Positions 1 through 8,337 are shown, counted from the stretch's first letter. The stretch is DNA of 64,000 nucleotides from Pseudolactococcus piscium (GCF_002441695.1 NZ_JXJW01000010.1:27600-91599); one strand, 5' to 3'. Translations and numbers: made by a program. The notes: generated from the sequence alone by a model not told the origin.

Positions 1-878
1 AGCACATCTAAGTTATCATTTTTAAAGTCACGCAATACTGCTAAACGTTTTTGTTGTGCTAAATCGCCATGGATACCCTCAGCACGGTAGCCGAGAAGTT
101 TTAAACCACGTGTAATTTCATCAACACGACGTTTTGTACGACCAAAGATGATTGCTAATTCTGGTTTTTGTACGTCGATTAAACGTGTTAAAACATCAAA
201 TTTTTCAAATTCTTTAGTCTTCACGTAGTATTGATCAATCAAATCAGAAGTCATTTCTTTTGATACGATTTTAACGTGTTGTGGTTCTTTCATAAATTTC
301 ACGCCGATTTTCTTGATTGCATCAGGCATTGTAGCTGAGAACAAGAGAGTTTGGCGTGTTGCTGTTGGTGTTGCTTTGATGATGAACTCGAGGTCATCGA
401 TAAAGCCCATGTTAAGCATTTCATCTGCTTCATCAAGGATTAATGTTTCGATATCCCCAAGTTGCAAGGCACGACGTTTGATTAAGTCAACCATACGTCC
501 TGGTGTACCAACAACAACGTGTGCACCAGATTTAAGTGCTTTAATTTGTTTATCAATACTAGCACCACCAAAGACTGAACGTACTTTAACGCCTTTGTCA
601 CGGCCAAATCGGAACAATTCTTCTTGAGATTGAACAGCTAGCTCACGAGTTGGTGCAATCACCAAAGCTTGTAAGCCACCATTGATATCAATTTTATCAA
701 GTGTCGGTAGGCCAAAGGCAGCTGTTTTACCAGTACCAGTTTGGGCTTGACCAATCACGTCCTTACCATCTAAGGCAAGCATGATCGTTTGTTCTTGGAT
801 AGGTGTTGGTGTTTCGTAACCAGCTTTACTTACTGCTGATAAGATGTCTTCTGATAAACCAAGTTCTGTAAATTTCAA
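1..878 (-). CDS. cshA: DEAD-box ATP-dependent RNA helicase, CshA type (partial, C-terminus beyond window)
   Basis: Cytoplasmic RNA helicase that unwinds RNA with ATP, in RNA decay and cold adaptation. The visible 292 codons cover RecA domain 1 and the start of domain 2: Q motif (PTPIQEQTI), motif I AQTGTGKT, PTRELA, GTPGR, DEAD box in LDEADEML, SAT motif, and FGRTKRRVDE. The reading frame runs off the left edge, so the basic C-terminal tail is not visible. I chose a TTG start at 878-876 because GGAG sits six bases upstream and it yields the common family start MKFTELGLS. An ATG at 890 in the same frame has no ribosome site. A long leader carries a hairpin terminator. Family assignment is firm; the exact symbol is inferred. 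Confidence 0.9.
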   Translation of the reverse strand, partial: MKFTELGLSEDILSAVSKAGYETPTPIQEQTIMLALDGKDVIGQAQTGTGKTAAFGLPTLDKIDINGGLQALVIAPTRELAVQSQEELFRFGRDKGVKVRSVFGGASIDKQIKALKSGAHVVVGTPGRMVDLIKRRALQLGDIETLILDEADEMLNMGFIDDLEFIIKATPTATRQTLLFSATMPDAIKKIGVKFMKEPQHVKIVSKEMTSDLIDQYYVKTKEFEKFDVLTRLIDVQKPELAIIFGRTKRRVDEITRGLKLLGYRAEGIHGDLAQQKRLAVLRDFKNDNLDV

Positions 879-979
879 ATATATCTCCATTCAAATAGAA
901 ATGGCATTTTCGGTTATTTTCTAGTTTTTCTGTAAAAAAATGGTGTTAATCAAACAGTTCAGATATAAATATCGTGATA

Positions 980-1011
980 TAAAAAACTTGTCTGCATTTC
1001 AAGCAAACAAG
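980..1011 (-). terminator. Terminator-like hairpin in the helicase leader
   Basis: On the minus strand a 9-bp stem (CTTGTTTGC with GCAGACAAG, one G-U pair, 7-nt loop) is followed by six Ts. It lies between a good promoter near 1074-1082 and the helicase start at 878, so it could act as an attenuator. It could also be the terminator of the ABC transporter operon ending at 1152, if the promoter reading is wrong. Confidence 0.65.
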
Positions 1012-1073
1012 CTTAAAACGCTAAATCCAAATACTCCATTGAGTTAAAATTGCCCCAATTGGACAACTTATTT

Positions 1074-1082
1074 AGTATAGCA
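1074..1082 (-). promoter_or_regulatory. Extended -10 promoter for the RNA helicase
   Basis: The minus strand reads TGC followed by TATACT, an extended -10 element. No good -35 is visible. Transcription would start near 1067, giving a leader of about 190 nt before the TTG start. Confidence 0.5.
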
Positions 1083-1151
1083 CAATTTTCATGAAAATAG
1101 TAGGCTGATATTTGGGAATACGTTTTCATTGAGATAAATAGCAATTCGTCT

Positions 1152-2012
1152 TTACTTTTCAGCACGTCTTACCTTCAAAACGCCTGCGACGACCCCAATT
1201 AGACCAATGCTAAAGATAGCTAAAATCAGACTATCTTGAGCTGCTGTCGTCAACTGAGCATTTAGAGACAAGCCAATACCAAAAGTAGCTTTGTATTCTG
1301 TCAATGTTGACTTGGACACCTGTCCAAACGTTGTTTTAAGCTGTTCATCTAACAAAATCTGCCGAAAAAGCGAGGCACTATAGGCACCTGGATAGCACTT
1401 CATGATCGTTTGACCAATCTCAGGCAGTGCCCCCATCGGAATGTAGACACCGGATAGAAAGCCAGATAAGGTACCGACCAGTGTCCCAAGGGACGTTAAG
1501 CTTGACCGATTTCGAGTTACACTCAAGATAGCCAGGCTCAAGGCTGAGCTGACCACACTATTTAAGACAAGCGCACCACAAGCTAGACCAAGGGATTTTA
1601 GCGAAATGACCACACCATCCATCTGAGCAAACAAGCCTAATCCGATACCGAAAACCGCCAGTTGCATGATAATACCGATGATCACACTGGATAAAAAGCA
1701 GCCCATGTAAATAGCAAACGTCGATGTTTGTGTCAGGCGAAAGGCATTCATTCGCCCTGAACTCTTATCTACTACTAATTGGGAGATTGCATGAAAACAG
1801 GCTGTCATGCCTGTTACTGATAATATGCCGGATAGCACCCAAATATCAGCGAATTTAACGCCTTCACGAAAAGACTTAAGCGACTCTATATAGTTTTGCT
1901 TTAAAAAAGCGAAATAAAGGACGAGTACAATCAGTGACGTCAGGAGTGAGTAGCATATCGTGCTTCGTTCACTAAAATACAGTTTTAAATTGCGTTTCAT
2001 TATGGTTATCAT
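1152..2012 (-). CDS. ABC-2 type transporter permease
   Basis: Membrane subunit of an ABC exporter; 286 residues with about six hydrophobic segments, starting with a short basic N-terminus and a first membrane helix at about residues 20-38. A central region contains SGFLSGVYIPMG and PGAYSASLFRQILL, typical of the ABC2_membrane family (drug or antibiotic efflux type). The start overlaps the end of the upstream ATPase gene by four bases (2009-2012), so the pair is translationally coupled. Substrate cannot be read from the sequence. The LytTR/DUF3021 pair just upstream may control it. Confidence 0.85.
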   Translation of the reverse strand: MITIMKRNLKLYFSERSTICYSLLTSLIVLVLYFAFLKQNYIESLKSFREGVKFADIWVLSGILSVTGMTACFHAISQLVVDKSSGRMNAFRLTQTSTFAIYMGCFLSSVIIGIIMQLAVFGIGLGLFAQMDGVVISLKSLGLACGALVLNSVVSSALSLAILSVTRNRSSLTSLGTLVGTLSGFLSGVYIPMGALPEIGQTIMKCYPGAYSASLFRQILLDEQLKTTFGQVSKSTLTEYKATFGIGLSLNAQLTTAAQDSLILAIFSIGLIGVVAGVLKVRRAEK

Positions 2013-2902
2013 GATGTCATTTCCTTTCCAGTAAGCGCGACAAACACCTCATTCATCGTCCCATGCTGATAGGTAAACGTCGTCACATAGGGTTGAATCA
2101 TGTTTAAAATCGAAATAGCAGCCTGGGCATCGGCAACTGGCACGATAACCGGAAACCTATTTTCCGATCTCCCTAACACACGGCAGATATCGCTTAACTG
2201 ACCTGCTTCTATCTGCAAATTTTCTTTGGTATACGTTTGGATGAGTGCTTGAGCTGACCCATTTGCAATAAGTTTGCCATCATCAATAATATAAACATTA
2301 TCAGCAAAATTTGCCTCATCTAAATAGTGGGTTGTCAAGAAAATCGTCAAGTTTTCTGTTTGACGCATGCCTTCAAGCATCTCCCATATAGCTAATCGTG
2401 TTTGAATGTCCAGTCCTGTCGTTGGTTCATCCAAAAATAAAATGTCTGGTTGGTGTAAGATACTAGTTGCAATGTCAACACGTCGCCTCTGACCACCTGA
2501 CAAATGATCTACCTTTTGTTTACACAAGGCTGTCAACTGGGTGAGTTTGATCACTTGGTCAATTCTTTCCTTGGGGATGTTTTGATAAAGTCCTGCTTGA
2601 ATTTTTAGGTTATCTAAAACAGACAAGGCACCATCTAATAGACTGTCTTGAAAGACGATACCAACCTTAGCACGCACCTGTGATAGATGCTCTTTGCTCG
2701 CTAAGTCATCATAGTAGATCTCTCCACTGGTCGGCTGAACTAAAGTCGTCAGCATACCGATAGTCGTCGATTTGCCAGCACCATTTGTCCCTAAAAGTGC
2801 TGTAAAACTCCCCGCTTCGACTGATATATCTAGCTGACTCACTACCTCTCGAGTTCCATATTTTTTTGATAGGTTTTTAGCTGTTAATCGTCTTGTTTGC
2901 AT
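2009..2902 (-). CDS. ABC transporter ATP-binding protein (drug-export type)
   Basis: Energizes export with the adjacent permease. Walker A GTNGAGKST at about residues 38-46, ABC signature LSGGQRRRVD, Walker B ILFLDEPTTG and the switch histidine in TTHYLDEA are intact; the C-terminus has the extra domain seen in DrrA/CcmA-like exporters. The start is placed at ATG 2902 (MQTRRLT) because GAGGG lies just upstream; the ATG at 2941 has no ribosome site. It follows a strong terminator at 2986-3029 and so should have its own promoter in 2903-2985. Confidence 0.88.
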   Translation of the reverse strand: MQTRRLTAKNLSKKYGTREVVSQLDISVEAGSFTALLGTNGAGKSTTIGMLTTLVQPTSGEIYYDDLASKEHLSQVRAKVGIVFQDSLLDGALSVLDNLKIQAGLYQNIPKERIDQVIKLTQLTALCKQKVDHLSGGQRRRVDIATSILHQPDILFLDEPTTGLDIQTRLAIWEMLEGMRQTENLTIFLTTHYLDEANFADNVYIIDDGKLIANGSAQALIQTYTKENLQIEAGQLSDICRVLGRSENRFPVIVPVADAQAAISILNMIQPYVTTFTYQHGTMNEVFVALTGKEMTS

Positions 2903-2985
2903 TCTGATTCCCTCACGCTCTTCTTTTAATAACCTTAGCATATCAAACTGTCTATGATAAATATAGGTATCGGTGACTAAGGTGT

Positions 2986-3029
2986 AAAAAAAAGAGCATA
3001 AGCTGTCATTACTGACACGTCATGCTCTC
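2986..3029 (-). terminator. Rho-independent terminator after the LytTR/DUF3021 operon
   Basis: On the minus strand AGAGCAT pairs with ATGCTCT, with an inner TGTCA/TGACA stem, and is followed by eight Ts. It separates the regulatory pair from the ABC exporter genes. Confidence 0.85.
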
Positions 3030-3054
3030 TTTGCTATTGATTTCTTGCTGTATG

Positions 3055-3459
3055 CTAGGCTTCTTTATTGTCATCGTCATTGCCATCGTCTGATTTTAAT
3101 GACTTGAGTAACTGATTCATCTCTTTTGCAGCCTGCTTGTCTAATTCATAACTGATAAAAATAAGCACGAGTGTGACACCTGCTGACAACAAGAGCCCCA
3201 CTAGTGATAGCTGCCAGTTAAAGACATAGCTACCTAAACTGACAATCAGAACAACACCAACAACTGCCAGATAGTTTTTAAAATCAGTCTGAACATAGGT
3301 TAAAAACAAGGTGCAAAATAGGGTACTAAGGGCACAGACCGCCATCACTTCTAAGACAATAAAATTAGTCAGGGAGGTGCCACCTAGTATATTGATAACT
3401 AGAATCATTGTTGTCGCCATTGAAAACGTGGCAAAAAATAGGATGAGTTTATTCTTCAA
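3055..3459 (-). CDS. DUF3021-family membrane protein
   Basis: 134 residues with four predicted membrane helices and a charged, Asp/Asn-rich C-terminal tail. DUF3021 proteins are routinely encoded beside LytTR regulators and are thought to restrain or sense for them; the molecular role is not established. It begins with TTG at 3459, overlapping the TGA of the LytTR gene by four bases, which means tight translational coupling. The tail after about residue 110 is cytoplasmic and hydrophilic. Confidence 0.75.
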   Translation of the reverse strand: MKNKLILFFATFSMATTMILVINILGGTSLTNFIVLEVMAVCALSTLFCTLFLTYVQTDFKNYLAVVGVVLIVSLGSYVFNWQLSLVGLLLSAGVTLVLIFISYELDKQAAKEMNQLLKSLKSDDGNDDDNKEA

Positions 3460-3914
3460 TCTACAATCCGTCCTTTCATACCAAGCATGTGTTTTAACTC
3501 TGAGACATACTTTCTAGAAATTGTAACACGTTCATGATTATCAAGTTCTGCCTCAAACCGGCCACTCAATGTAGGATAAATCATTTCAACCTTTTTGAGA
3601 TTCAAAATCATCGACTTAGAAATCCGGATAAACTTTTGCTCTGCTAATTTTTCTGCTATCTGATAGAGTTTGTCTTTCACTTCAAAGACATCATCTTGTG
3701 TATAGACAAATGTTTTTTTATCTACTGACTCAAAATATAAAATGCCTTTGATCAATATCCGATAGTATTTTTCACCTTTTGTAGCGATGATATCATGCTG
3801 CTCATCAGCTTTGACACGTGCCATCAAAGCACGATGTTCATCTGTTAAGGCATGAATGTTAAACACGATCTGTTCCTCTTGTGTTTTAGGAACTAGCGCA
3901 ACAACAACCTTCAT
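3456..3914 (-). CDS. LytTR-domain DNA-binding transcriptional regulator
   Basis: 152 residues. The C-terminal 95 form a LytTR domain: the ILYFESVDKKTFVYT stretch, then FIRISKSMILNLKKVEMIYPTL, and the end RFEAELDNHERVTISRKYVSELKHML match the family well. No receiver domain, so this is a stand-alone LytTR regulator of the kind paired with DUF3021 membrane proteins. Likely target is its own operon and perhaps the ABC exporter downstream. Start ATG 3914. Confidence 0.85.
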   Translation of the reverse strand: MKVVVALVPKTQEEQIVFNIHALTDEHRALMARVKADEQHDIIATKGEKYYRILIKGILYFESVDKKTFVYTQDDVFEVKDKLYQIAEKLAEQKFIRISKSMILNLKKVEMIYPTLSGRFEAELDNHERVTISRKYVSELKHMLGMKGRIVD

Positions 3915-4046
3915 TTATCACCATTTCTCTCATCTTATTCACCCTAAAAAGTCAGCAGCAGCTATATGGCCCCTCATGATGACCTAGACAAGGCGGCCCA
4001 TGCTAGCAAAAATCCCCACGTAGGCGCAGGAATCTTCTATATGCTA

Positions 4047-5603
4047 TTATCTTTCAACAAACGGCGTATCAGACAAGACCACATCAGGATATTTATCTGC
4101 AAACCAGCGTTCAGCAAATTGGTTTTCAAACAAGAACAAGGGATTATCAAAACGATCCTTAGCTAGGATGTTACGTGAACTAGACATACGTTCATCCAAG
4201 TCATCTGGTGAAATCCAACGGACAGTCTTTTTACCCATCGGTGTCATGACCACTTCAGCATTGTATTCGCCAACCATTCTGTGTTGGAAGACTTCAAACT
4301 GGAGTTGACCTACTGCACCCAACATATACTCACCTGTTTGGTAACTTTTATATAGTTGTATCGCACCTTCTTGTACCAACTGTTCAATCCCTTTATGGAA
4401 TGACTTTTGTTTCATGACATTCTTAGCTGAAACTTTCATGAATAATTCTGGTGTAAAGGTAGGCAGTGGTTCAAATTCTATTTTCAGTGACCCAGTTGTC
4501 AGTGTATCACCGACTTGATAAGTCCCCGTATCATAAACCCCGATAATATCACCTGCAACTGCATTTTCGACATTTTCACGTGATTCAGCCATAAACTGCG
4601 TCACATTACTCAACTTAACTGCTTTTCCGGTACGGGCAAGCTTGATCGACATACCACGTTCAAACTCACCTGAGATGATACGAACAAAGGCAATCCTGTC
4701 ACGGTGACGCGGGTCCATGTTGGCTTGGATTTTAAAGACAAATCCTGAAAATTCTGGAACTGTAGGTAACACTACTTCCTCAGTTAGTGTTTTATGCCCT
4801 TGAGGCTCTGGCGCAAACTCTAAAAATGAATCTAGGAAAGTCTGTACCCCAAAGTTAGTCAAGGCCGACCCAAAGAAGACAGGTGTTAATTCCCCTGCTA
4901 ATACAGCTTCCGCATCAAAAGGGTTACCCGCTTCTGTCATTAACTCAATATCACCTTTGGCTTGTTGGTAGAAAGGATTTTGTGCAAAGACTTGATCTCC
5001 CTGATTAAAGTCAACAAAACGCGTGTCTCCTTTATAAAGCTCTAAACGCGTGTTATGCATATCATAGAGGCCTTCAAAATTTTTCCCCATTCCAATCGGC
5101 CAGTTCATTGGCGTAGATAAGATACCTAACACGTCTTCTAACTCAGCTAATAAATCAAGTGGTTCACGACCATCACGGTCAAGTTTATTAATAAAGGTAA
5201 AGACTGGAATACCGCGTTGTTTGACAACTTGGAACAGCTTCTTCGTCTGCGCTTCAATACCCTTGGCGCTGTCAATCACCATGACAGCAGCATCTACTGC
5301 CATCAAGGTCCGATAAGTATCTTCCGAGAAGTCCTCATGCCCTGGTGTGTCAAGGATGTTAACACGTTTTCCAGCATAGTCAAATTGCATGACTGAAGAG
5401 GTCACCGAAATCCCACGTTGCTTCTCGATATCCATCCAGTCTGATTTAGCAAAATGCCCTGTTTTCTTTCCTTTTACAGTACCTGCTTCACGAATTTCTC
5501 CGCCAAAATAAAGCAATTGTTCTGTTATCGTCGTTTTACCAGCATCCGGGTGACTGATGATTGCAAAGGTCCGTCTACGCTTAATTTCTGATTCTAATGT
5601 CAT
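4047..5603 (-). CDS. prfC: Peptide chain release factor 3
   Basis: Ribosomal GTPase that removes RF1/RF2 after termination. Full length at 518 residues. G1 HPDAGKTT near the N-terminus, the RGISVTSSV switch, G3 DTPGHEDF and G4 [10 protein letters not shown] are all intact; domain II and the RF3-specific C-terminal domain ([27 protein letters not shown]) follow. Start ATG 5603 has AAAGGA upstream. A short inverted repeat (TAAACC/GGTTTA) lies directly before the ribosome site in the leader. Part of the murF-prfC-helicase neighbourhood seen in streptococci. Confidence 0.97.
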   Translation of the reverse strand: MTLESEIKRRRTFAIISHPDAGKTTITEQLLYFGGEIREAGTVKGKKTGHFAKSDWMDIEKQRGISVTSSVMQFDYAGKRVNILDTPGHEDFSEDTYRTLMAVDAAVMVIDSAKGIEAQTKKLFQVVKQRGIPVFTFINKLDRDGREPLDLLAELEDVLGILSTPMNWPIGMGKNFEGLYDMHNTRLELYKGDTRFVDFNQGDQVFAQNPFYQQAKGDIELMTEAGNPFDAEAVLAGELTPVFFGSALTNFGVQTFLDSFLEFAPEPQGHKTLTEEVVLPTVPEFSGFVFKIQANMDPRHRDRIAFVRIISGEFERGMSIKLARTGKAVKLSNVTQFMAESRENVENAVAGDIIGVYDTGTYQVGDTLTTGSLKIEFEPLPTFTPELFMKVSAKNVMKQKSFHKGIEQLVQEGAIQLYKSYQTGEYMLGAVGQLQFEVFQHRMVGEYNAEVVMTPMGKKTVRWISPDDLDERMSSSRNILAKDRFDNPLFLFENQFAERWFADKYPDVVLSDTPFVER

Positions 5604-5676
5604 TTGTTTTCCTTTAAACCGCAGCTACAAGTGGGTTTAGCCTGCTTTCAGCTGTATATTTTACTCAATACCTCCT

Positions 5677-5685
5677 ATTATATCA
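5677..5685 (-). promoter_or_regulatory. Extended -10 promoter for prfC
   Basis: Minus-strand TGATATAAT, a perfect TATAAT with the TG extension. It gives a leader of about 65 nt. Confidence 0.6.
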
Positions 5686-5723
5686 CACTTATAAAAAGCT
5701 ATTTGTAATAATTCGTAACATTT

Positions 5724-5779
5724 TGTCATAAAACTTTCATGTTATTTTCATATTACTCGGGTATTTGTCTGATAGAATA
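5724..5779 (+). promoter_or_regulatory. Three 11-bp-spaced response-regulator-like boxes and -10 of the LysM gene
   Basis: TGTCAT at 5724, TTTCAT at 5735 and TTTCAT at 5746 are spaced exactly 11 bp, the helical spacing used by OmpR-family regulators such as WalR and PhoP. A TAGAAT -10 at 5774-5779 follows. No -35 is visible, fitting an activated promoter. The expected start of transcription falls on or next to the ATG at 5786. Confidence 0.5.
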
Positions 5780-5785
5780 AGTCTC

Positions 5786-6415
5786 ATGAAAACATTTAAT
5801 CTTAAGCAGTCTAATTTGACTGCTACCCTGTCTAAAAAATCGGTGGCTTTCTTAGCCACTACTCTCATTGCTGCTGGCCTTTTTGCTACAGCGACAACAG
5901 CAAGTGCTGACGAAGTGACTTACGTTGTTAAACCGGGAGATACACTATCTCAAATCTCAGATAAATTTTATAATGATCAAACGCATATTCAAAGTATTGC
6001 CAAAGCAAACAATATTAGCAACATCGCGATGATCTATGTCGGCGAATCATTGACATTTAATACAGATGCAACATCTGATACTGAAACACCCGCTAAATCA
6101 GTAGTAGCCCAAGCTGCAGCGCCAGCTGTTGCTGTACCAGCTCCTGCTGCAACACCTGCACCTACAGCATCTATCGCAACAGGTAATGGTTTCACTGCAA
6201 ACTCGGCTAAAGAAGCGATTGCTATGACTGAATCAGGCGGTTCATATTCTGCTCAAAATGGTCAGTATTACGGTCGTTACCAATTGACGTCTTCTTACTT
6301 AGGTGGAGACTTCTCTCCTGCTAACCAAGAACGTGTGGCAGATAACTATGTCGCAGGACGTTATGGCTCATGGGAAGCTGCTTGGCAGTTCCATTTATCT
6401 CACGGTTGGTATTAA
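5786..6415 (+). CDS. Secreted LysM protein with aggregation-promoting-factor/transglycosylase-like C-terminus
   Basis: Cell-wall-bound secreted protein. A signal peptide (basic start, hydrophobic SVAFLATTLIAAGLFA, cleavage after TTASA) is followed by one LysM peptidoglycan-binding domain (YVVKPGDTLSQISDKFY to ESLTF), an Ala/Pro/Thr linker, and a 75-residue lysozyme-like domain with AMTESGGSYSAQNGQYYGRYQL and the terminal HGWY typical of Apf/SceD-type proteins. The start at ATG 5786 gives a normal signal peptide; a TTG at 5765 in frame would overlap the promoter. No ribosome site is visible before 5786. Probably a peptidoglycan-remodelling enzyme, regulated with the cell wall. Followed by a strong terminator. 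Confidence 0.85.
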   Translation: MKTFNLKQSNLTATLSKKSVAFLATTLIAAGLFATATTASADEVTYVVKPGDTLSQISDKFYNDQTHIQSIAKANNISNIAMIYVGESLTFNTDATSDTETPAKSVVAQAAAPAVAVPAPAATPAPTASIATGNGFTANSAKEAIAMTESGGSYSAQNGQYYGRYQLTSSYLGGDFSPANQERVADNYVAGRYGSWEAAWQFHLSHGWY

Positions 6416-6440
6416 ACTTACTCAGCTAGTCTAAACTAAA

Positions 6441-6468
6441 AAGTACTTCTTTGTGAAGTGCTTTTTTT
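6441..6468 (+). terminator. Terminator of the LysM gene
   Basis: AAGTACTTC pairs with GAAGTGCTT over a short loop, followed by a T run. Confidence 0.85.
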
Positions 6469-6490
6469 ATGTCCGTTCACCTATTATGCA

Positions 6491-6537
6491 TTGCACAATA
6501 GCAAAATATATGATACTATTACGTTATACATAATAGT
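6491..6537 (+). promoter_or_regulatory. Promoter and PadR-type operator
   Basis: TTGCAC (6491-6496), 17-bp spacer, TACTAT (6514-6519). A perfect 7-bp inverted repeat ACTATTA (6515-6521) and TAATAGT (6531-6537) covers the -10 and the start point, and a weaker one (CTATT/AATAG) lies at 6481-6501. This is where a self-repressing PadR protein would bind. Confidence 0.55.
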
Positions 6538-6553
6538 AAAGGATGTGTGAAAA

Positions 6554-6877
6554 ATAGACTATATAAATGAAAGTCAACTGCGAAAAGGCATAGTTGAGGG
6601 GTTTTTACTAATGATTATTGGTCAATCTGATGATCTCTATGGATATGAAATTTCAAACAAGTTTAGTAGCTTTGGCCTCAAAGACGTCTCAATGGGAACA
6701 ATTTATCCTATACTAACAAAGTTTGAAAAAAACGACTGGGTCACAACAGAAGTCAGAAAATCTGATGAGGGACCAAGTCGAAAATATTATACACTCTCTC
6801 CTAATGGTAGATTGGCACAAGTAGATTTTAGTGACCGATTTAATAAGTTTATTGATATTTTTGAAAGTTTGAGGTAA
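6554..6877 (+). CDS. PadR-family transcriptional regulator with apparent AUA start
   Basis: Winged-helix repressor. From ATG 6611 only 88 residues result, but the same frame upstream encodes DYINESQLRKGIVEGFLL, the standard first helix of PadR proteins, before the first ATG. The only codon where a start should be is ATA at 6554, ten bases after AAAGGA; a stop lies at 6548. So the protein either starts at AUA (about 107 residues, normal family length) or is a truncated form from 6611. The domain LYGYEISNKF...MGTIYPILTKFE...RKYYTLSPNGR is otherwise intact. It is followed three bases later by its membrane partner. Confidence 0.75.
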   Translation: MDYINESQLRKGIVEGFLLMIIGQSDDLYGYEISNKFSSFGLKDVSMGTIYPILTKFEKNDWVTTEVRKSDEGPSRKYYTLSPNGRLAQVDFSDRFNKFIDIFESLR

Positions 6878-6880
6878 GAA

Positions 6881-7561
6881 ATGGCAAGTCAGCAATACAC
6901 GAACCTACTAAGTACAGAGACCCGTTCTGTAATAAAAGCATTGTCTAAGAACAACCAATTATTTGTCACTGATTTTTTATTGACGATGACTGGTGATATC
7001 TTGTTAAAAGATGAGACGATTGTCCAATTAAAATTAGCTGAAGTGATCAACGATATCGCTCAGGCTGAAAAAGATGGCTATACTGCCCAAATGCTCTTAG
7101 GAACTGACCCTAAAAAAGTCGCAAAAGCTATTTTAGCCGCTATGCCAAACAAAAAAATAGGGACGCTTATCAAAGAAAATTTGACACTATTTTGTATCAC
7201 CTTAATTTTTGTGATTTTCCTATCTAGTATTGGCATACATAACATAAATGGGATTGATAAAGCATATTTTTCAATTATATCTGCACTCCTGACACCCTTA
7301 ATAATCGCTTGCCTCATTTTTATCGCTTTAAAACTAATCAATTTTTCCGCATTTAAGAGTCGTTTAATCAAAGGATTATGTCTTTTTATTTGTACATTTG
7401 GGATAGTTTACTTATCATCTTTTCTTTTTAGCAGACCAATATACTGGTTAAGTTTTGAAGTGCCTCTTATTTTGGAAACAGGTCAACTTATCGCCGTACT
7501 ACTCTACTTGATTAGTCTAGTCTATTATTTTTGGATCGTTAACAAACAACAAAAAGTCTAA
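6881..7561 (+). CDS. DUF1129/HAAS-like membrane protein, PadR partner
   Basis: 226 residues. The N-terminal ~95 residues are a soluble helical domain (LLSTETRSVIKALSKNN..., ...LGTDPKKVAKAILAAMP), followed by about four membrane helices from residue 100 on. This architecture and its position directly after a padR gene match DUF1129/HAAS proteins, whose function is not established. GAGG overlapping the end of padR serves as ribosome site. Probably co-repressed with padR. Ends before a strong terminator. Confidence 0.7.
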   Translation: MASQQYTNLLSTETRSVIKALSKNNQLFVTDFLLTMTGDILLKDETIVQLKLAEVINDIAQAEKDGYTAQMLLGTDPKKVAKAILAAMPNKKIGTLIKENLTLFCITLIFVIFLSSIGIHNINGIDKAYFSIISALLTPLIIACLIFIALKLINFSAFKSRLIKGLCLFICTFGIVYLSSFLFSRPIYWLSFEVPLILETGQLIAVLLYLISLVYYFWIVNKQQKV

Positions 7562-7655
7562 CTGCCTCCAGCTAATATAAGTAATCCTAGCTATTCATAA
7601 ATATGCCTCCTACTGACTTAATATCTATAGTCAAGTAATTTATAGTCACTATTTG

Positions 7656-7695
7656 CGACATTGAACTGGCATTTCAGTTCAATGTCGTCTTTCTT
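7656..7695 (+). terminator. Terminator of the padR operon
   Basis: Perfect 13-bp stem (CGACATTGAACTG with CAGTTCAATGTCG, 6-nt loop) followed by a T-rich tract. Confidence 0.9.
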
Positions 7696-7707
7696 TAGCC
7701 AATTAAC

Positions 7708-7796
7708 AAAAAAATCAAGCATATCATGATGTGAACCCCAGAATACTTGATTTCAAAAGTTTATATTTTGCGGGTCACATCATCATACTTGATTTT
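7708..7796 (-). terminator. Long imperfect inverted repeat, likely terminator of the small gene at 7817
   Basis: Two imperfect arms of about 27 bp (7712-7739 and 7771-7796; shared cores AATCAAG and ATCATGATGTGA-like) flank a 31-bp loop that contains a third partial copy (TACTTGATTT, 7745-7754). On the minus strand the distal arm ends in seven Ts, so it can terminate the gene upstream at 7817. Its length and internal copy are unusual and could also reflect a small mobile repeat. Confidence 0.6.
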
Positions 7797-7816
7797 AACT
7801 GTTTCTATTTTAAGCT

Positions 7817-8107
7817 TCATATCGTTCCAATAACATCATAGTTTTCAACCGTTGCTGAAGGATACTTAGTCGCTATTGCACTTTCATATGCCTTGGCATA
7901 CTTAGATAATAAAATCGTCTCTTTCGTGTCACTGGTCCCAAGCGTCTGATATAAACCATTCAGCGTGACAAAAGTAACCGCATCTTCTCCAAAGGCTACA
8001 TCAATCATTTTTTTAGCTTGATGAAAATAGGCTTCTTGCGATTTAGCGTTAAACAAAATACGACCAAGATAGGCTTCATCATCAATTTTAGTAACATAAT
8101 ACATCAT
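7817..8107 (-). CDS. Hypothetical 96-residue protein, catabolite-controlled
   Basis: I do not recognise the family. Soluble, no membrane segment; sequence suggests mixed alpha/beta with YYVTKIDDEAYLGRILF at the start and an Ala/Tyr-rich middle. RBS AAGGAG precedes two consecutive ATG codons (8107 and 8104). The promoter is strong and contains a cre-like site in its spacer, so it should be repressed by CcpA on good sugars. Single-gene unit ended by the inverted repeat at 7708-7796. Confidence 0.65.
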   Translation of the reverse strand: MMYYVTKIDDEAYLGRILFNAKSQEAYFHQAKKMIDVAFGEDAVTFVTLNGLYQTLGTSDTKETILLSKYAKAYESAIATKYPSATVENYDVIGTI

Positions 8108-8162
8108 ATTTCTCCTTCACAAGGCTAACTTTAGCTATACAAGGTCCTTATACCTCGACATC

Positions 8163-8191
8163 AGTATACGAAATCGCTTTCATTTTGTCGA
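8163..8191 (-). promoter_or_regulatory. Promoter with cre site in the spacer
   Basis: Minus strand: TCGACA (8191-8186), 17-bp spacer, TATACT (8168-8163). The spacer holds TGAAAGCGATTTCG (8182-8169), matching the cre consensus TGWAANCGNTNWCA except for the last base. CcpA binding here would block RNA polymerase. Confidence 0.65.
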
Positions 8192-8307
8192 ACATTTACA
8201 GGGGATGACCTATTACCTTAAGCTAATCTAGTTTAATGTGCACGATACGGTGTCTTTTACTCATTTCACAAATAGATAAAGCTGGATGCTAATGCTTAAC
8301 TGTAAGC

Positions 8308-8337
8308 AAAAAAGGTTGAGTTCTCACTCAGCCTTTT
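8308..8337 (-). terminator. Terminator of the phn/nucleotidase operon
   Basis: AAAGG-C-TGAGT pairs with ACTCA-A-CCTTT over GAGA, followed by Ts on the minus strand; it abuts the stop codon of the nucleotidase gene. Confidence 0.8.

Noticed and set aside
313..627. 104-codon ORF on the plus strand
   Set aside because: Antisense to the conserved DEAD-box helicase; no ribosome site or family.
3966..4166. 66-codon plus-strand ORF after the LytTR gene
   Set aside because: Overlaps the conserved end of prfC; no ribosome site.
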